Below are positions 1 through 7,874 of a DNA stretch of 33,034 nucleotides, piece by piece (the stretch's first letter is position 1; every line of letters begins with the position of its first letter). The DNA lies in assembly GCA_964541895.1 (NCBI GenBank), contig CAZISM010000055.1:1-33034 (forward strand). The letters run 5' to 3'. The translations under genes and the position numbers were made by a program. The DNA comes from CAZISM01 sp964541895. Lineage in GTDB: Bacteria; Zhuqueibacterota; Zhuqueibacteria; Residuimicrobiales; Residuimicrobiaceae. The notes beneath the pieces are model-generated. The model was not told the DNA's origin. It ran no database searches and saw only the letters and a program-made list of their open reading frames with translations.

Positions 1-813
1 TGAATGCCGTGCGATGATCTGCGCATTTTCCTTTTCCGCCACCATGTGCCAGCGGGCGGTCTTGGCCTGATCGTGCATGCGGGAATCCGCTGTCGGCGGA
101 CCCGGCAGACGGCGACTGCGACCGGTCCGCCACAGCCGGATGAACAGATCCAGATCCATACAAAAACCAAAAGAGGGATCCACGCCGCCGCAGCGCTCGT
201 ACGCCTCCCGGCGCCAGAAACAGCCCATCTGCGGCGCACCCTGAGATGCAAAGGCACGGGAAAACAGCGAAACCGGCCGCGCGACAAACATGCGGTGCTG
301 AAAGTTTCCCTCTGCATCGATAAAGCGAACATCGCTGTTTACAAAATTGACATGAGGGTGGTTGCGGAAATAGTATCCGACCCGCATCAGCGTGTGGGGC
401 AGCAGACGATCGTCCGAGTTGAGCCAGGCCAGAATATCGCCGCTGCAGCGGCGGAATCCTTCCGCCAGTGCCGCAGCCTGACCACCGTCCGGACCGGATT
501 GAAAATAGGCAAAATGGGACTGGTATTTGCGCAGGATCTCTAACGTTCCGTCGCTGCTGCCGCCGTCCATGACAATGTATTCCAGATTGGGATATCCCTG
601 AGCCAGCACCGAGCGGACAGCCTCTTCAATATAGGCCGACTGATTATAACTGGGTGTAACGATGCTGATGCGCGGCCACGGCCCGTCCTCCGCCGTCGCG
701 GCTTCGTCATAGGCCGGAACCCAGGGCCAGCCTGTTTTTTCGCGAGGGGGCGAAGGCAGGGCGGGCCTTGCCGATGATGATTGGCTCGAAATGATAAAAG
801 AGTCGGGATTCAT
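1..813 (-). CDS. Family 2 glycosyltransferase (C-terminus beyond window)
   Basis: Likely transfers a sugar from a nucleotide-sugar donor to the lipid-linked repeat unit at the cytoplasmic face of the inner membrane. The frame stays open from ATG (complement of 811-813) to the left edge, giving 271 codons without a stop, so the gene is cut by the window. After a hydrophilic, proline-rich N-terminal extension of about 48 residues comes a GT-A fold: RISIVTPSYNQSAYIEEAV (from residue 48), YIVMDGGSSDGTLEIL (about 80-95) and the acidic metal-binding motif LAWLNSDDRLL (about 132-142). Further on is a GCFWRREAYERCGG segment, typical of GT2 enzymes that act on cell-surface glycans. It lies 87 bp downstream of the flippase gene and is probably cotranscribed with it. 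No good ribosome binding site precedes the chosen ATG. Family is secure; donor and acceptor are unknown. Confidence 0.88.
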   Translation of the reverse strand, partial: MNPDSFIISSQSSSARPALPSPPREKTGWPWVPAYDEAATAEDGPWPRISIVTPSYNQSAYIEEAVRSVLAQGYPNLEYIVMDGGSSDGTLEILRKYQSHFAYFQSGPDGGQAAALAEGFRRCSGDILAWLNSDDRLLPHTLMRVGYYFRNHPHVNFVNSDVRFIDAEGNFQHRMFVARPVSLFSRAFASQGAPQMGCFWRREAYERCGGVDPSFGFCMDLDLFIRLWRTGRSRRLPGPPTADSRMHDQAKTARWHMVAEKENAQIIARHS

Positions 814-900
814 AGTTGTTGGATTACCAGTTATTTGTCAGGCACGATGTTCAAACACTGTCGGGCCGCAAGTCCGACATGTAGTTCCGGTTAGTCCGGG

Positions 901-2469
901 TTATGCGATTCCCATCGTTCTTTTCCTGTTTCGATTCAGACGTCCGGCAAGCGATTGAGTCAATAATCGCAGCACGGAAGCCAGAGTTGATACACACTGA
1001 AAGCGGCCGAAAAGATGGTGTTCGAACAGCAGAGCGGCCAGGACTGCGATCACACCGGCCGCGGCATTGATGATCAGGCCTGCCAGGGCATGGCCCGGCA
1101 ACAGGTGCCGAACCAGTTCTGCGCCGCTGAACCAGATCGCGATCAGCAGTACCGGAGAAGCAAACGGGCGAAACAAAGCAGCCAGGGAATAGCGATCGCC
1201 GGCCCGCAACACCCAGTAGATCAGGCCCAGTGTGGTCACGCTTAACCACAGTTGCGACAGGCTGACGCCCATGATGCCCATGGAGGGCGCCAGCAGCAGA
1301 GAGGTGGAAAAAACCAGAATGCCGTTGGCAAATTCATACACCGCATTCGGCAACGCTCGCCCCTCCGCCCAGCTCAGGCGATATACGGTGATGCTCTGGG
1401 CCAGAAAAAAACCCTGCAGACACGCCAGCAGAAAGGGCGTGATCGAGGCGGCGGCGAAATCCGCAGAGATCAAATGGGCGAGCAACGGTTTGGCATAGAC
1501 TATCATGCCGCCATAGAGGATGGCGCTGACCAGGGCCATCACCCAACGCAGCCGGTCTTCGATGCGGACGATGACGTCTCCATGGCGTTCCCGTTGCACG
1601 GAAAACATGGGAAAGATGAATTCACTCTGTCCGGCCAGCAGCGTATGCACCTGCATGATGATACGCTGGCCGATGACATAAAACGGCAGAACGGCGCTGC
1701 CCATTAAGGATGTGAGAATGATTTTATCCAGACCGTTCTTCAGCAGCTTGGAGAGGTTGCCCCAGTAGGTCCAGATGCTGAATCGGAGCATCTCGCGCAT
1801 TTCCGATCGCGACCAGGCCGGCCACACCTGCCGGCCGAGCAGGGTTCGCGTCAGATGCATATTCACCACCAGGTTTAACAGGGCCAATCCTGCCAGCAAC
1901 AGCGAAGCGGCCGTCATCGTGGGAAAGAAGGTGAGCACCAGCAATCCCAAACCGCCGCTGAGCAGGCCGAAAGCAGTGCGCTGATACGCGGTGATATCAA
2001 AACGTTGCAAGGCTGGAAACACCTGGCGATAAGAATCATGCGCCTGTCGCAGCGCAAATGCCAGACTGGCCAGGAGGGCGGCCCAGCGTGCATCCTCATA
2101 ATAGGCCGGGTTGAGCCGGCTCCAGCGAAAGATCATGTCAAAAAAGAGCGGGATGGCCAGGAGAACGATGAGGCCGATAATCAGGTTAACCACCAGCATG
2201 GCAGCAAGAGTTTTCCGGACACCGCCTGTTTCATTGCGGCCAAAGTGAATGGCCATGCGCCGCATGCCGGCTTCGCTGATGCCGAGACATCCCATGGTGG
2301 CGGTGGAGGCCACCAGCGTCTCCAGCAGCATGAGAAATCCTGCGCGCTCGACACCGAGAATTCGAATGCGATAGCCGGCAAAGACGATAGCCAGTAAAAA
2401 GGCGAAGAATGTGCCGCCGCTGGAATAGAAGGAATTACGTACCACTTTTTTAAGCAACGGCTCAGACAT
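901..2469 (-). CDS. Wzx-like polysaccharide flippase (MOP/MATE superfamily)
   Basis: An integral membrane protein of about 522 residues with roughly a dozen or more hydrophobic helices along its length and basic connecting loops. This is the size and layout of O-antigen/EPS repeat-unit flippases, which move undecaprenyl-linked oligosaccharide from the cytoplasmic to the periplasmic leaflet. The N-terminus (KKVVRNSFYSSGG, then a first long helix) is typical of this group. The frame opens at a GTG at 2478, but the ATG at 2469 is preferred: AGGA lies 11 bases before it and only 2 bases before the GTG. Either start overlaps the end of the upstream glycosyltransferase gene, which indicates translational coupling. 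The substrate is not predictable. An O-antigen polymerase would also be membrane-embedded, but the even helix distribution without a large periplasmic loop favours a flippase. Confidence 0.85.
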   Translation of the reverse strand: MSEPLLKKVVRNSFYSSGGTFFAFLLAIVFAGYRIRILGVERAGFLMLLETLVASTATMGCLGISEAGMRRMAIHFGRNETGGVRKTLAAMLVVNLIIGLIVLLAIPLFFDMIFRWSRLNPAYYEDARWAALLASLAFALRQAHDSYRQVFPALQRFDITAYQRTAFGLLSGGLGLLVLTFFPTMTAASLLLAGLALLNLVVNMHLTRTLLGRQVWPAWSRSEMREMLRFSIWTYWGNLSKLLKNGLDKIILTSLMGSAVLPFYVIGQRIIMQVHTLLAGQSEFIFPMFSVQRERHGDVIVRIEDRLRWVMALVSAILYGGMIVYAKPLLAHLISADFAAASITPFLLACLQGFFLAQSITVYRLSWAEGRALPNAVYEFANGILVFSTSLLLAPSMGIMGVSLSQLWLSVTTLGLIYWVLRAGDRYSLAALFRPFASPVLLIAIWFSGAELVRHLLPGHALAGLIINAAAGVIAVLAALLFEHHLFGRFQCVSTLASVLRLLTQSLAGRLNRNRKRTMGIA

Positions 2470-3610
2470 ACAGCGCACTTTCCTGCTTGATGATTCTTTT
2501 GCGTGGACTGATGCGGATGGTATGTTTATAAATTTTTACCAGCTCGTCGCACATGTCTGTAATGGCAAAATGGCGGCGGATGTGTTCTCTGGCTGCCTGA
2601 CCCATTTGCAGACGCAGTGCTGCATTGCCGGCGAGACGGACCATGGCGCGATAGAGCGCCTCCGGATTATCTTCCGGAATGATAAAACCGGTGCGTCCAT
2701 CGAGCACGGCCTCCGGCTGGCCGTCCCGGCCGGTGGTGATGCTGGGAATGCCCAACGCGCCGGCTTCCTTCAACACAAACGGCATCGCCTCCCATTTGGA
2801 TGGCAGGCAGTTGATGTTGGCCTGCAAGTACCAGGGTTGCACGCCATGCACCTCTCCCACCAGGCGTACGTTGCGCAGCTGATGAGCATCTATATAGTCT
2901 GCGATTTGCGTTCGCAGTTCGCCTTGACCTACCAGAGTCAACGCCGCCGCCGGACATTCAGCTTGCAGCCTGTGAAACGCCTGTAAGGTCATTAACGGGC
3001 CTTTTTGCATGGTCAGTTTGCCCACCTGGATGATGTGCGGTGGACCCAGCATGATATCGCGGTCAACCTGCTGCTCCGGGATACGAATGCCGCAGGGCAG
3101 GGAATACAGTTTGTCCCGGTTCATGGGGCCAAAGACCATGCGCGCTCGATCATAAGCGGCCTGATAACAGACAATATGCCCGTCAAAATATCTCTTGCGC
3201 GACCAGTCTTTGAACATGCGTACCAGAGCGTGCGGCCGCAATCCATAACCGAGCAAGCGGCGCATCGTCAATCGAGCCACCATGCAATGATAATGGGCGA
3301 CTACGGGAACAGCCGCTGTCCGGCCGATGACCGCATAGTTCAAATGGGTCAGCGGCGCCCAGCCATTGTAGTCCAGGATATCCACCTCCAGTTCACGCAA
3401 ACGTCTATTGAACTGAGGAACGGTCATGGAGCGAGGAATGGAGCAAAGACGGACCTCGGCCGGAAGATCGGCTTCTCCGGCTCGTTCACCGGATTCAGGC
3501 AGGAGCAGATACACCGTGTGCCGGCGCCGTGCCAGTTCGCCGGCTGTGAGTTTGACAAACTCTGGTGTGCCGGTAAGGCTCAAATCGTTGACATAGAATG
3601 CGATATTCAT
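2462..3610 (-). CDS. Family 4 glycosyltransferase (GT-B fold)
   Basis: A 382-residue retaining-type glycosyltransferase, probably adding one sugar to the EPS repeat unit on the cytoplasmic side. The N-terminal half starts MNIAFYVNDLSLTGTPEFV, the usual acceptor-domain strand and glycine loop. The C-terminal donor domain shows IIQVGKLTMQKGPLMTLQAF, LTLVGQGELR, and the E-x7-E nucleotide-sugar motif EAMPFVLKE followed by AGALGIPSITT. Length is normal for the family. The ATG at 3610 has AGGA eight bases upstream. It sits between the co-polymerase gene (205 bp upstream, with a hairpin in the gap) and the flippase gene, whose start overlaps its last codons. The sugar transferred cannot be read from the sequence. 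Confidence 0.9.
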   Translation of the reverse strand: MNIAFYVNDLSLTGTPEFVKLTAGELARRRHTVYLLLPESGERAGEADLPAEVRLCSIPRSMTVPQFNRRLRELEVDILDYNGWAPLTHLNYAVIGRTAAVPVVAHYHCMVARLTMRRLLGYGLRPHALVRMFKDWSRKRYFDGHIVCYQAAYDRARMVFGPMNRDKLYSLPCGIRIPEQQVDRDIMLGPPHIIQVGKLTMQKGPLMTLQAFHRLQAECPAAALTLVGQGELRTQIADYIDAHQLRNVRLVGEVHGVQPWYLQANINCLPSKWEAMPFVLKEAGALGIPSITTGRDGQPEAVLDGRTGFIIPEDNPEALYRAMVRLAGNAALRLQMGQAAREHIRRHFAITDMCDELVKIYKHTIRISPRKRIIKQESALYV

Positions 3611-3647
3611 GGTTCAGATCCTGACCCGGACAAGCCGGAATGAAATT

Positions 3648-3679
3648 TCGGCCACCTCGAAGGTGTCCGATATTTTTTT
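3648..3679 (+). terminator. Hairpin with T-run on the plus strand, between co-polymerase and GT4 genes
   Basis: TCGGCCACCT (3648-3657) and AGGTGTCCGA (3661-3670) pair over nine of ten positions around a three-base loop. On the plus strand seven Ts follow at 3673-3679. That is the form of an intrinsic terminator for plus-strand transcription, yet all genes around it are on the minus strand. On the minus strand the hairpin is followed only by AATTTCA, a poor U-tract. It may stop antisense transcription, or act as a weak attenuator or RNA-stabilising hairpin after the co-polymerase gene. Confidence 0.5.
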
Positions 3680-3815
3680 AACCATTTTGCGCGAACAGCC
3701 ACTCGTAATGCACTCATGATTCTGTACGAGGGATGCTGGGTTGTCATTCTCATGCTGGAGCCCGCATAAACAAGCGAAAGCCGGTTTCGGCGCTTTTCAT
3801 GGCGCGCCGGCCCGG

Positions 3816-6092
3816 TCAGGCCACGTCAGCTCTGTCCGCCATGGAATGAACAAAGTGCTCCGGGTTCTTGCCAAAGCCCGGTTTGGCAGCGCGATTGAAA
3901 AACACGCCGATGGGTTTTGTTTTAACCAGCGCAAGCGAATGCATAAAAGAGTTAAACTCTTTGCGGCGGGCGTTATGCAGATCGCACACCACGATGAGCC
4001 CGTCCATGGCCGTGATGTGGTGCAATCCCTCCGGATGCTGCAGAACGGCCGGCATATCCACAAAGATGAAATCAAAACGCCGGCGGAGTTCGTGCAGCAC
4101 CGCTTCGAAGCGAAAGCTGTCGAACCACCAGGGCGTATCCGGGCGAATACGGCCCGCGGTCATATACCACAAGTTGGTCATGCCGCTGTACTGCACCGCT
4201 TCCATCGGGGTATAGGCCCGGTTGAGCACTTCAGCCAGGCCGATCCGGTCCTGGCTTTTCAATCGCCGCGTAAAGTCCTCGTTGCTGAAATCGGAATCGA
4301 TGAGCAGTGTTTTCTTGCCGTCCCGGGCCAGGGCCATGGCGTATTGAAAGGCAACGCCGCTGCGGCCGTCTCCGGTGCGTGGACTGACCAGACCGATGAC
4401 CCGCTGGTTCGGCTGAGCAGAGTAGTAGAGCACGAGACCGCTCATCTTGAAGACGTCATGCAGCGTTTTCTGCACCTCCCCGGCCGCCTCGGGTTTTTTA
4501 CGGAAACGCGGCTGCGACAGCACGGGCAGGGCGCCGAGAAAGGGCAGCGGGTGCTGCAGCATGAAATCTTCCGCATGGTAGAACCGATCCTGGCTGGATT
4601 CGGCCGCTTTCATCAGACCCAAACCGACAAACAGGGAGGCGAACAGCGACAGAACCAGGTTGCGGGCAAACGGCTTTTGCAGCGGCAGCGGGGCGGGCTT
4701 GGCCTCTTCCAGCAGGCTGATGCGATTGACCTGGACGTTCTCCTTGATCTGCAGTTCGTTGATCTGATTCTGCAGGCTGGAGAGCAGCCGTTCCAACGCC
4801 TCCTTTTTCCTCTGCAGCGTGTTCAGCGCCGACAGGTCCTCCGAGGGCATGGCGTAGCTCTGGATGATCCGTTCCAGAGCTTTGGTTTTACATATGAGCG
4901 CGGTCTTTTCGCCCTCTTTTTCGATCAGCGTCGTAAGAATGCCCTGTTCCAGTCGATTCCCCGCCTGCAGGCGATCCCGTAACTCGTTTTTCGAATTATT
5001 GGCGATTAACACTTTGACATTGTCGATACTCTCACGGATGGCATTGATGCGCGGATGTGCTTCACCGTAGGTGGTGAGTTCGTTGGCCAGATCCATTTCC
5101 AGATTGATCAGCCGCACCTGCAGTGGTTCGTCATAGCTGTGATCGATCGCCAGACTTGGATCCTGGCCGCTCAACTGAGTCCGCAGCTGTTCGACGTTAG
5201 CCGATACCGATTCCAGATCCACCCGTGCCGTCGCCAGCAGCTGTTCGTAGGTGTGCACGTTCTGCAGGGTGGTTTCAACGTTGTTCAGCGACACATCGAA
5301 ATGACGCCGTTTGAAAAACGCATAGATGTCCTGGTTGATGTTTTCCAGTTCCAGTTGCAGCGATTTTTCCTGCGAGGCCAGATTCGAGGATGAAAAGCTG
5401 TAGCTTTTGGCGTACAACTGATTGTCATAATCGTTCAGGGCGAAACAGATGGCATTGGCGATGCGGGCCGCCAGTGCCGGGTTCGGTGCTTTGGCGGAAA
5501 CAGCCATGATCGCCTCTTCGCCGCGCTCGATCTCTACGGAAATGAGGTTTTTCAGATCCAGCGACGACAGATCGATCTGCAGTCGGTCCGCCACCCGATT
5601 GGCGATTTCGTCCGACTGGATGATGCGCGCCCAGGTGTAAATCGGCAGGTCGTCCTTGAGAGCCGGTTCCTTGTCCACCAGGGTGATCTGTTCCAGGTTT
5701 TTGTGCACGAGGAGTTTGGAGGTGGCGCTGTACAACTCTGGTTGCTGCCGCGTATACCAATAGGCGGTCGCCAAACCGGCCATGGAGACGAACGCCAGAA
5801 TCCAGCTGTAGCGGCGCAAAAAACGGCTATGCCGCCGCACCATCATGCCGAGCGGATCGCTGTGGGCGGTAAAGAGTTTGCTCTTTAGAGACGGTATCTC
5901 TTCATACTGGCCTTGCAGAATGTCCGAAGTCGCCGAATGTTCGAATGGATGTTCCAGTGATTTTTGCCCGACCTGGAATGACGGCGGCAACTCTGCGGAA
6001 TCGGTCGGTGGTGCTTTCGCGTGCTCCTGTTGTATGAGGAGATTGGTCACGGAAAACCGCCAGGCAGGGTGTTGGTCTTGGCCTTCGATCAA
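3816..6092 (-). CDS. Wzc/GumC-like polysaccharide co-polymerase with degenerate BY-kinase domain
   Basis: An inner-membrane protein of 758 residues that controls polymer length and export in Wzy-type EPS systems. In order: cytoplasmic N-terminus (1-94); TM1 (about 95-113); Wzz-type periplasmic domain; long helical coiled-coil region (about 230-460); proline-rich stretch and TM2 (about 479-496); ParA/BY-kinase-like domain (about 550-758). The ATP site is altered. The Walker A region reads SPRTGDGRSG (570-579), with Arg where the family has the invariant Lys; Walker A' is LLIDSD (596-601) and Walker B FDFIFVDM (673-680). The C-terminal tail, about 27 residues ending in MADRADVA, has no tyrosine cluster. 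It is therefore probably a poor or inactive kinase kept as a structural or switch domain. Start: TTG at 6092 with AAGGA nine bases upstream; the first in-frame ATG is only at residue 83, close to TM1. A weak sigma-54 type element lies upstream. Confidence 0.9.
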   Translation of the reverse strand: MIEGQDQHPAWRFSVTNLLIQQEHAKAPPTDSAELPPSFQVGQKSLEHPFEHSATSDILQGQYEEIPSLKSKLFTAHSDPLGMMVRRHSRFLRRYSWILAFVSMAGLATAYWYTRQQPELYSATSKLLVHKNLEQITLVDKEPALKDDLPIYTWARIIQSDEIANRVADRLQIDLSSLDLKNLISVEIERGEEAIMAVSAKAPNPALAARIANAICFALNDYDNQLYAKSYSFSSSNLASQEKSLQLELENINQDIYAFFKRRHFDVSLNNVETTLQNVHTYEQLLATARVDLESVSANVEQLRTQLSGQDPSLAIDHSYDEPLQVRLINLEMDLANELTTYGEAHPRINAIRESIDNVKVLIANNSKNELRDRLQAGNRLEQGILTTLIEKEGEKTALICKTKALERIIQSYAMPSEDLSALNTLQRKKEALERLLSSLQNQINELQIKENVQVNRISLLEEAKPAPLPLQKPFARNLVLSLFASLFVGLGLMKAAESSQDRFYHAEDFMLQHPLPFLGALPVLSQPRFRKKPEAAGEVQKTLHDVFKMSGLVLYYSAQPNQRVIGLVSPRTGDGRSGVAFQYAMALARDGKKTLLIDSDFSNEDFTRRLKSQDRIGLAEVLNRAYTPMEAVQYSGMTNLWYMTAGRIRPDTPWWFDSFRFEAVLHELRRRFDFIFVDMPAVLQHPEGLHHITAMDGLIVVCDLHNARRKEFNSFMHSLALVKTKPIGVFFNRAAKPGFGKNPEHFVHSMADRADVA

Positions 6093-6223
6093 GTCGACTC
6101 TTCCTTATATGAACGTTCCGGATGACTTGTTTGCTGTATGCGGACAGCCGGTCGTGGTTGCCCTAACTGCACCCACAGCAGGAGCTGGCGGTGCGCAGGC
6201 CCAGAGTATTTCCAAACAAGAAT

Positions 6224-6238
6224 ACAATTTGCATGCCA
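6224..6238 (-). promoter_or_regulatory. Possible sigma-54 (-24/-12) promoter for the co-polymerase operon
   Basis: Read on the minus strand: TGGCAT, five bases, TTGT, inside TTTGGCATGCAAATTGTATT. The GG of the -24 element and the G of the -12 element are 12 bases apart, as sigma-54 requires. The last base of the -12 element is T instead of C, so it is weaker than the two elements at 10103-10117 and 10200-10214. It shares the eight-base TTTGGCATGC start with the 10103 element. Predicted transcription start is near 6212, giving a leader of about 120 nt before the TTG at 6092. The rest of the 387-bp gap (6093-6479) holds a terminator at its distal end and no convincing gene. Confidence 0.42.
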
Positions 6239-6392
6239 AACGGTGTTGTACGGGCCTGGAAAAGCAAAGCACAATTTCAATAAAAACAATTCAAAAAAGC
6301 CGTGCTGACGAGCGGGCGGTGACTGAAAGCGGCAACTGTATACCGTGCGGGTCAACGCGGCGGTGTTACTGCCCCGTTCGATTCCGACAGCG

Positions 6393-6445
6393 TTTAAAAA
6401 ACAGGGGCGAGCGTATACAAACTCTGCTCACCCCTGTTTCCTTTT
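6393..6445 (-). terminator. Intrinsic terminator after the sugar-phosphate transferase gene
   Basis: The arms at 6399-6413 and 6425-6439 (AAACAGGGGCGAGCG and TGCTCACCCCTGTTT) pair with two mismatches around an 11-base loop. On the minus strand the stem is followed by a run of six Ts (complement of the A-run at 6396-6401). It lies 40 bp beyond the stop at 6480 and ends the lipoprotein/LruC/transferase unit, separating it from the co-polymerase unit. A shorter T-run also follows on the plus strand (6441-6445), so it could work in both directions. Confidence 0.85.
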
Positions 6446-6479
6446 TGCGGCTCGATGTTACTGCTTTATGCCGCTGCCT

Positions 6480-7841
6480 TTAATACGCATGCTGATAGGT
6501 TCTCGAACTGAATATGGTAAGGAACAGTATTTTTACATCGAGCCAGAAACTCCAGTTCTCCAGGTAATAGATATCATGCACGATCCGGTTTGGTATGGAG
6601 GTGTCCCCCCGCAATCCGTTCACCTGGGCCCATCCGGTTATGCCGGATTTGACGAGGTGCCTGACCTTGTAATTGGGTATCTTTTCCTGGAACTGATTGA
6701 CATAAAAAGCCCGCTCCGGCCTTGGCCCCACCAGGCTCATTTCACCGCGCAACACGTTGAACAGTTGTGGCAACTCGTCCAGGCTTGTTTTACGCAGCAA
6801 GCGGCCTATGAGCGTGACCCGATCGTCGTTGGCGCTGGTCCAGACCGTATCCGATTTGGATGTATTCTGAACGCGCATGGTGCGGAATTTATACATGGTA
6901 AAGCCGTAATTGTTGATGCCGATGCGCTCCTGCTGGAAAAAGATCGGCCCTTGCGAAGTCAGCTTTATGAGCGCCGCAATCACCGTCATCACCGGTGACA
7001 GCAGGATCAGGCCGAGCGAAGCGAATACGATGTCGAACGCCCGTTTGACGAAACGGTTGCGCAACAGATTCAGGGGTTCCGGCCGTACGGCCAGCAACGG
7101 CACTTCGCCGACGTGATAGAGCTCGACATGGCCCTGCATGAAATAGATGAAATCCGGGATGACTTTGACGCGGATGCCTTCCGATTCGCAAATGCTGACC
7201 AGCTCGACGATTTTTTCCTCGTGTTTCATGGACATGGCGATGATCACTTCATCCACGAGGTAGGATCGCAGCAGGGCCCGCAATCTCGACAGCGAACCCA
7301 GATAGTACGCGTCCGGAATATGCGGCTTTTTCTCGTCCGCCAGAATTCCGTACAGACGGTATCCGATATTGCGCCAGTCGAGAATGTTGCTGATTATTTC
7401 GTTGGTGATTTTGCCGTTGCCGACCAGCAATACCGATTTTTGCTGATAGCCGTATTTAACCAGATGCTTGATCAGCAGCAGAACGGTGGCGCGGTACAGC
7501 ACCAGCACAATAAATGAAATGACCAGCGAATCCGCCAGCGGCCGGTACTGCAGCGGCTGCAGCACATAGCTGCCGGCGCCGAATATGATCACGGCAAATA
7601 CCGAAAAGGCGATGAACAGTTGCTTCAAATGCTCCATCAGATTCGTTTTGGCGCATAAATGAAGCAGTTGCGTCGATGCCGTTATGAGAAACCAGGTGCC
7701 CATGATCAGCAGCAGTATGCTGACGATGGTCCGTATATAAAACACATTCTGTGCCTCCGACATCACCAACCAGTGAAATCCCCCCAGAATGATTCCAAGG
7801 TCAAAGATGAACAGGGAAGCTGATTGATAGGATGCTCTCAT
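6480..7841 (-). CDS. Undecaprenyl-phosphate sugar-1-phosphate transferase (WcaJ/WbaP-type)
   Basis: Starts EPS repeat-unit synthesis by moving a hexose-1-phosphate from a UDP-sugar to undecaprenyl phosphate at the inner membrane. The 453 residues have the full-length polyprenyl glycosylphosphotransferase layout: four hydrophobic helices in the first 120 residues, a Rossmann-like cytoplasmic domain (KSVLLVGNGKITNEII, about 135-250), then the catalytic domain. The catalytic domain has KRAFDIVFASLGLILLSPVM (a re-entrant or fifth helix), ERIGINNYGFTMYKFRTM, SLDELPQLFNVLRGEMSLVG followed by PRPE, and SGITGWAQVNGLRG. These are the diagnostic motifs of the family. Glucose or galactose is the common substrate, but the sugar is not decided here. 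ATG at 7841 with AGAGGA eight bases upstream. It lies 33 bp after the LruC gene and is followed by a strong terminator. Confidence 0.95.
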   Translation of the reverse strand: MRASYQSASLFIFDLGIILGGFHWLVMSEAQNVFYIRTIVSILLLIMGTWFLITASTQLLHLCAKTNLMEHLKQLFIAFSVFAVIIFGAGSYVLQPLQYRPLADSLVISFIVLVLYRATVLLLIKHLVKYGYQQKSVLLVGNGKITNEIISNILDWRNIGYRLYGILADEKKPHIPDAYYLGSLSRLRALLRSYLVDEVIIAMSMKHEEKIVELVSICESEGIRVKVIPDFIYFMQGHVELYHVGEVPLLAVRPEPLNLLRNRFVKRAFDIVFASLGLILLSPVMTVIAALIKLTSQGPIFFQQERIGINNYGFTMYKFRTMRVQNTSKSDTVWTSANDDRVTLIGRLLRKTSLDELPQLFNVLRGEMSLVGPRPERAFYVNQFQEKIPNYKVRHLVKSGITGWAQVNGLRGDTSIPNRIVHDIYYLENWSFWLDVKILFLTIFSSRTYQHAY

Positions 7842-7874
7842 CTTTCCGATCCTCTTTGCTTGCCGGCCTGCAGA

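Noticed and set aside
859..879. Small hairpin TGTCGG...CCGACA between flippase and GT2 genes
   Set aside because: Only six pairs and no U-tract on the minus strand; too weak to call a terminator in a cotranscribed pair.
3741..4982. 413-codon open frame on the plus strand
   Set aside because: It lies antisense to the kinase-like domain of the co-polymerase, which has clear family motifs; the plus-strand product has no recognisable fold and is rich in Gln/His/Arg as expected from a shadow frame in GC-rich DNA.
6093..6223. Possible riboswitch in the co-polymerase leader
   Set aside because: I compared it by eye with cyclic-di-GMP, cobalamin and fluoride riboswitch core words and found none; only a five-pair hairpin is visible.
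6089..6355. 88-codon minus-strand frame overlapping the co-polymerase start
   Set aside because: It has no credible domain and would run through the predicted sigma-54 element and leader; treated as non-coding.
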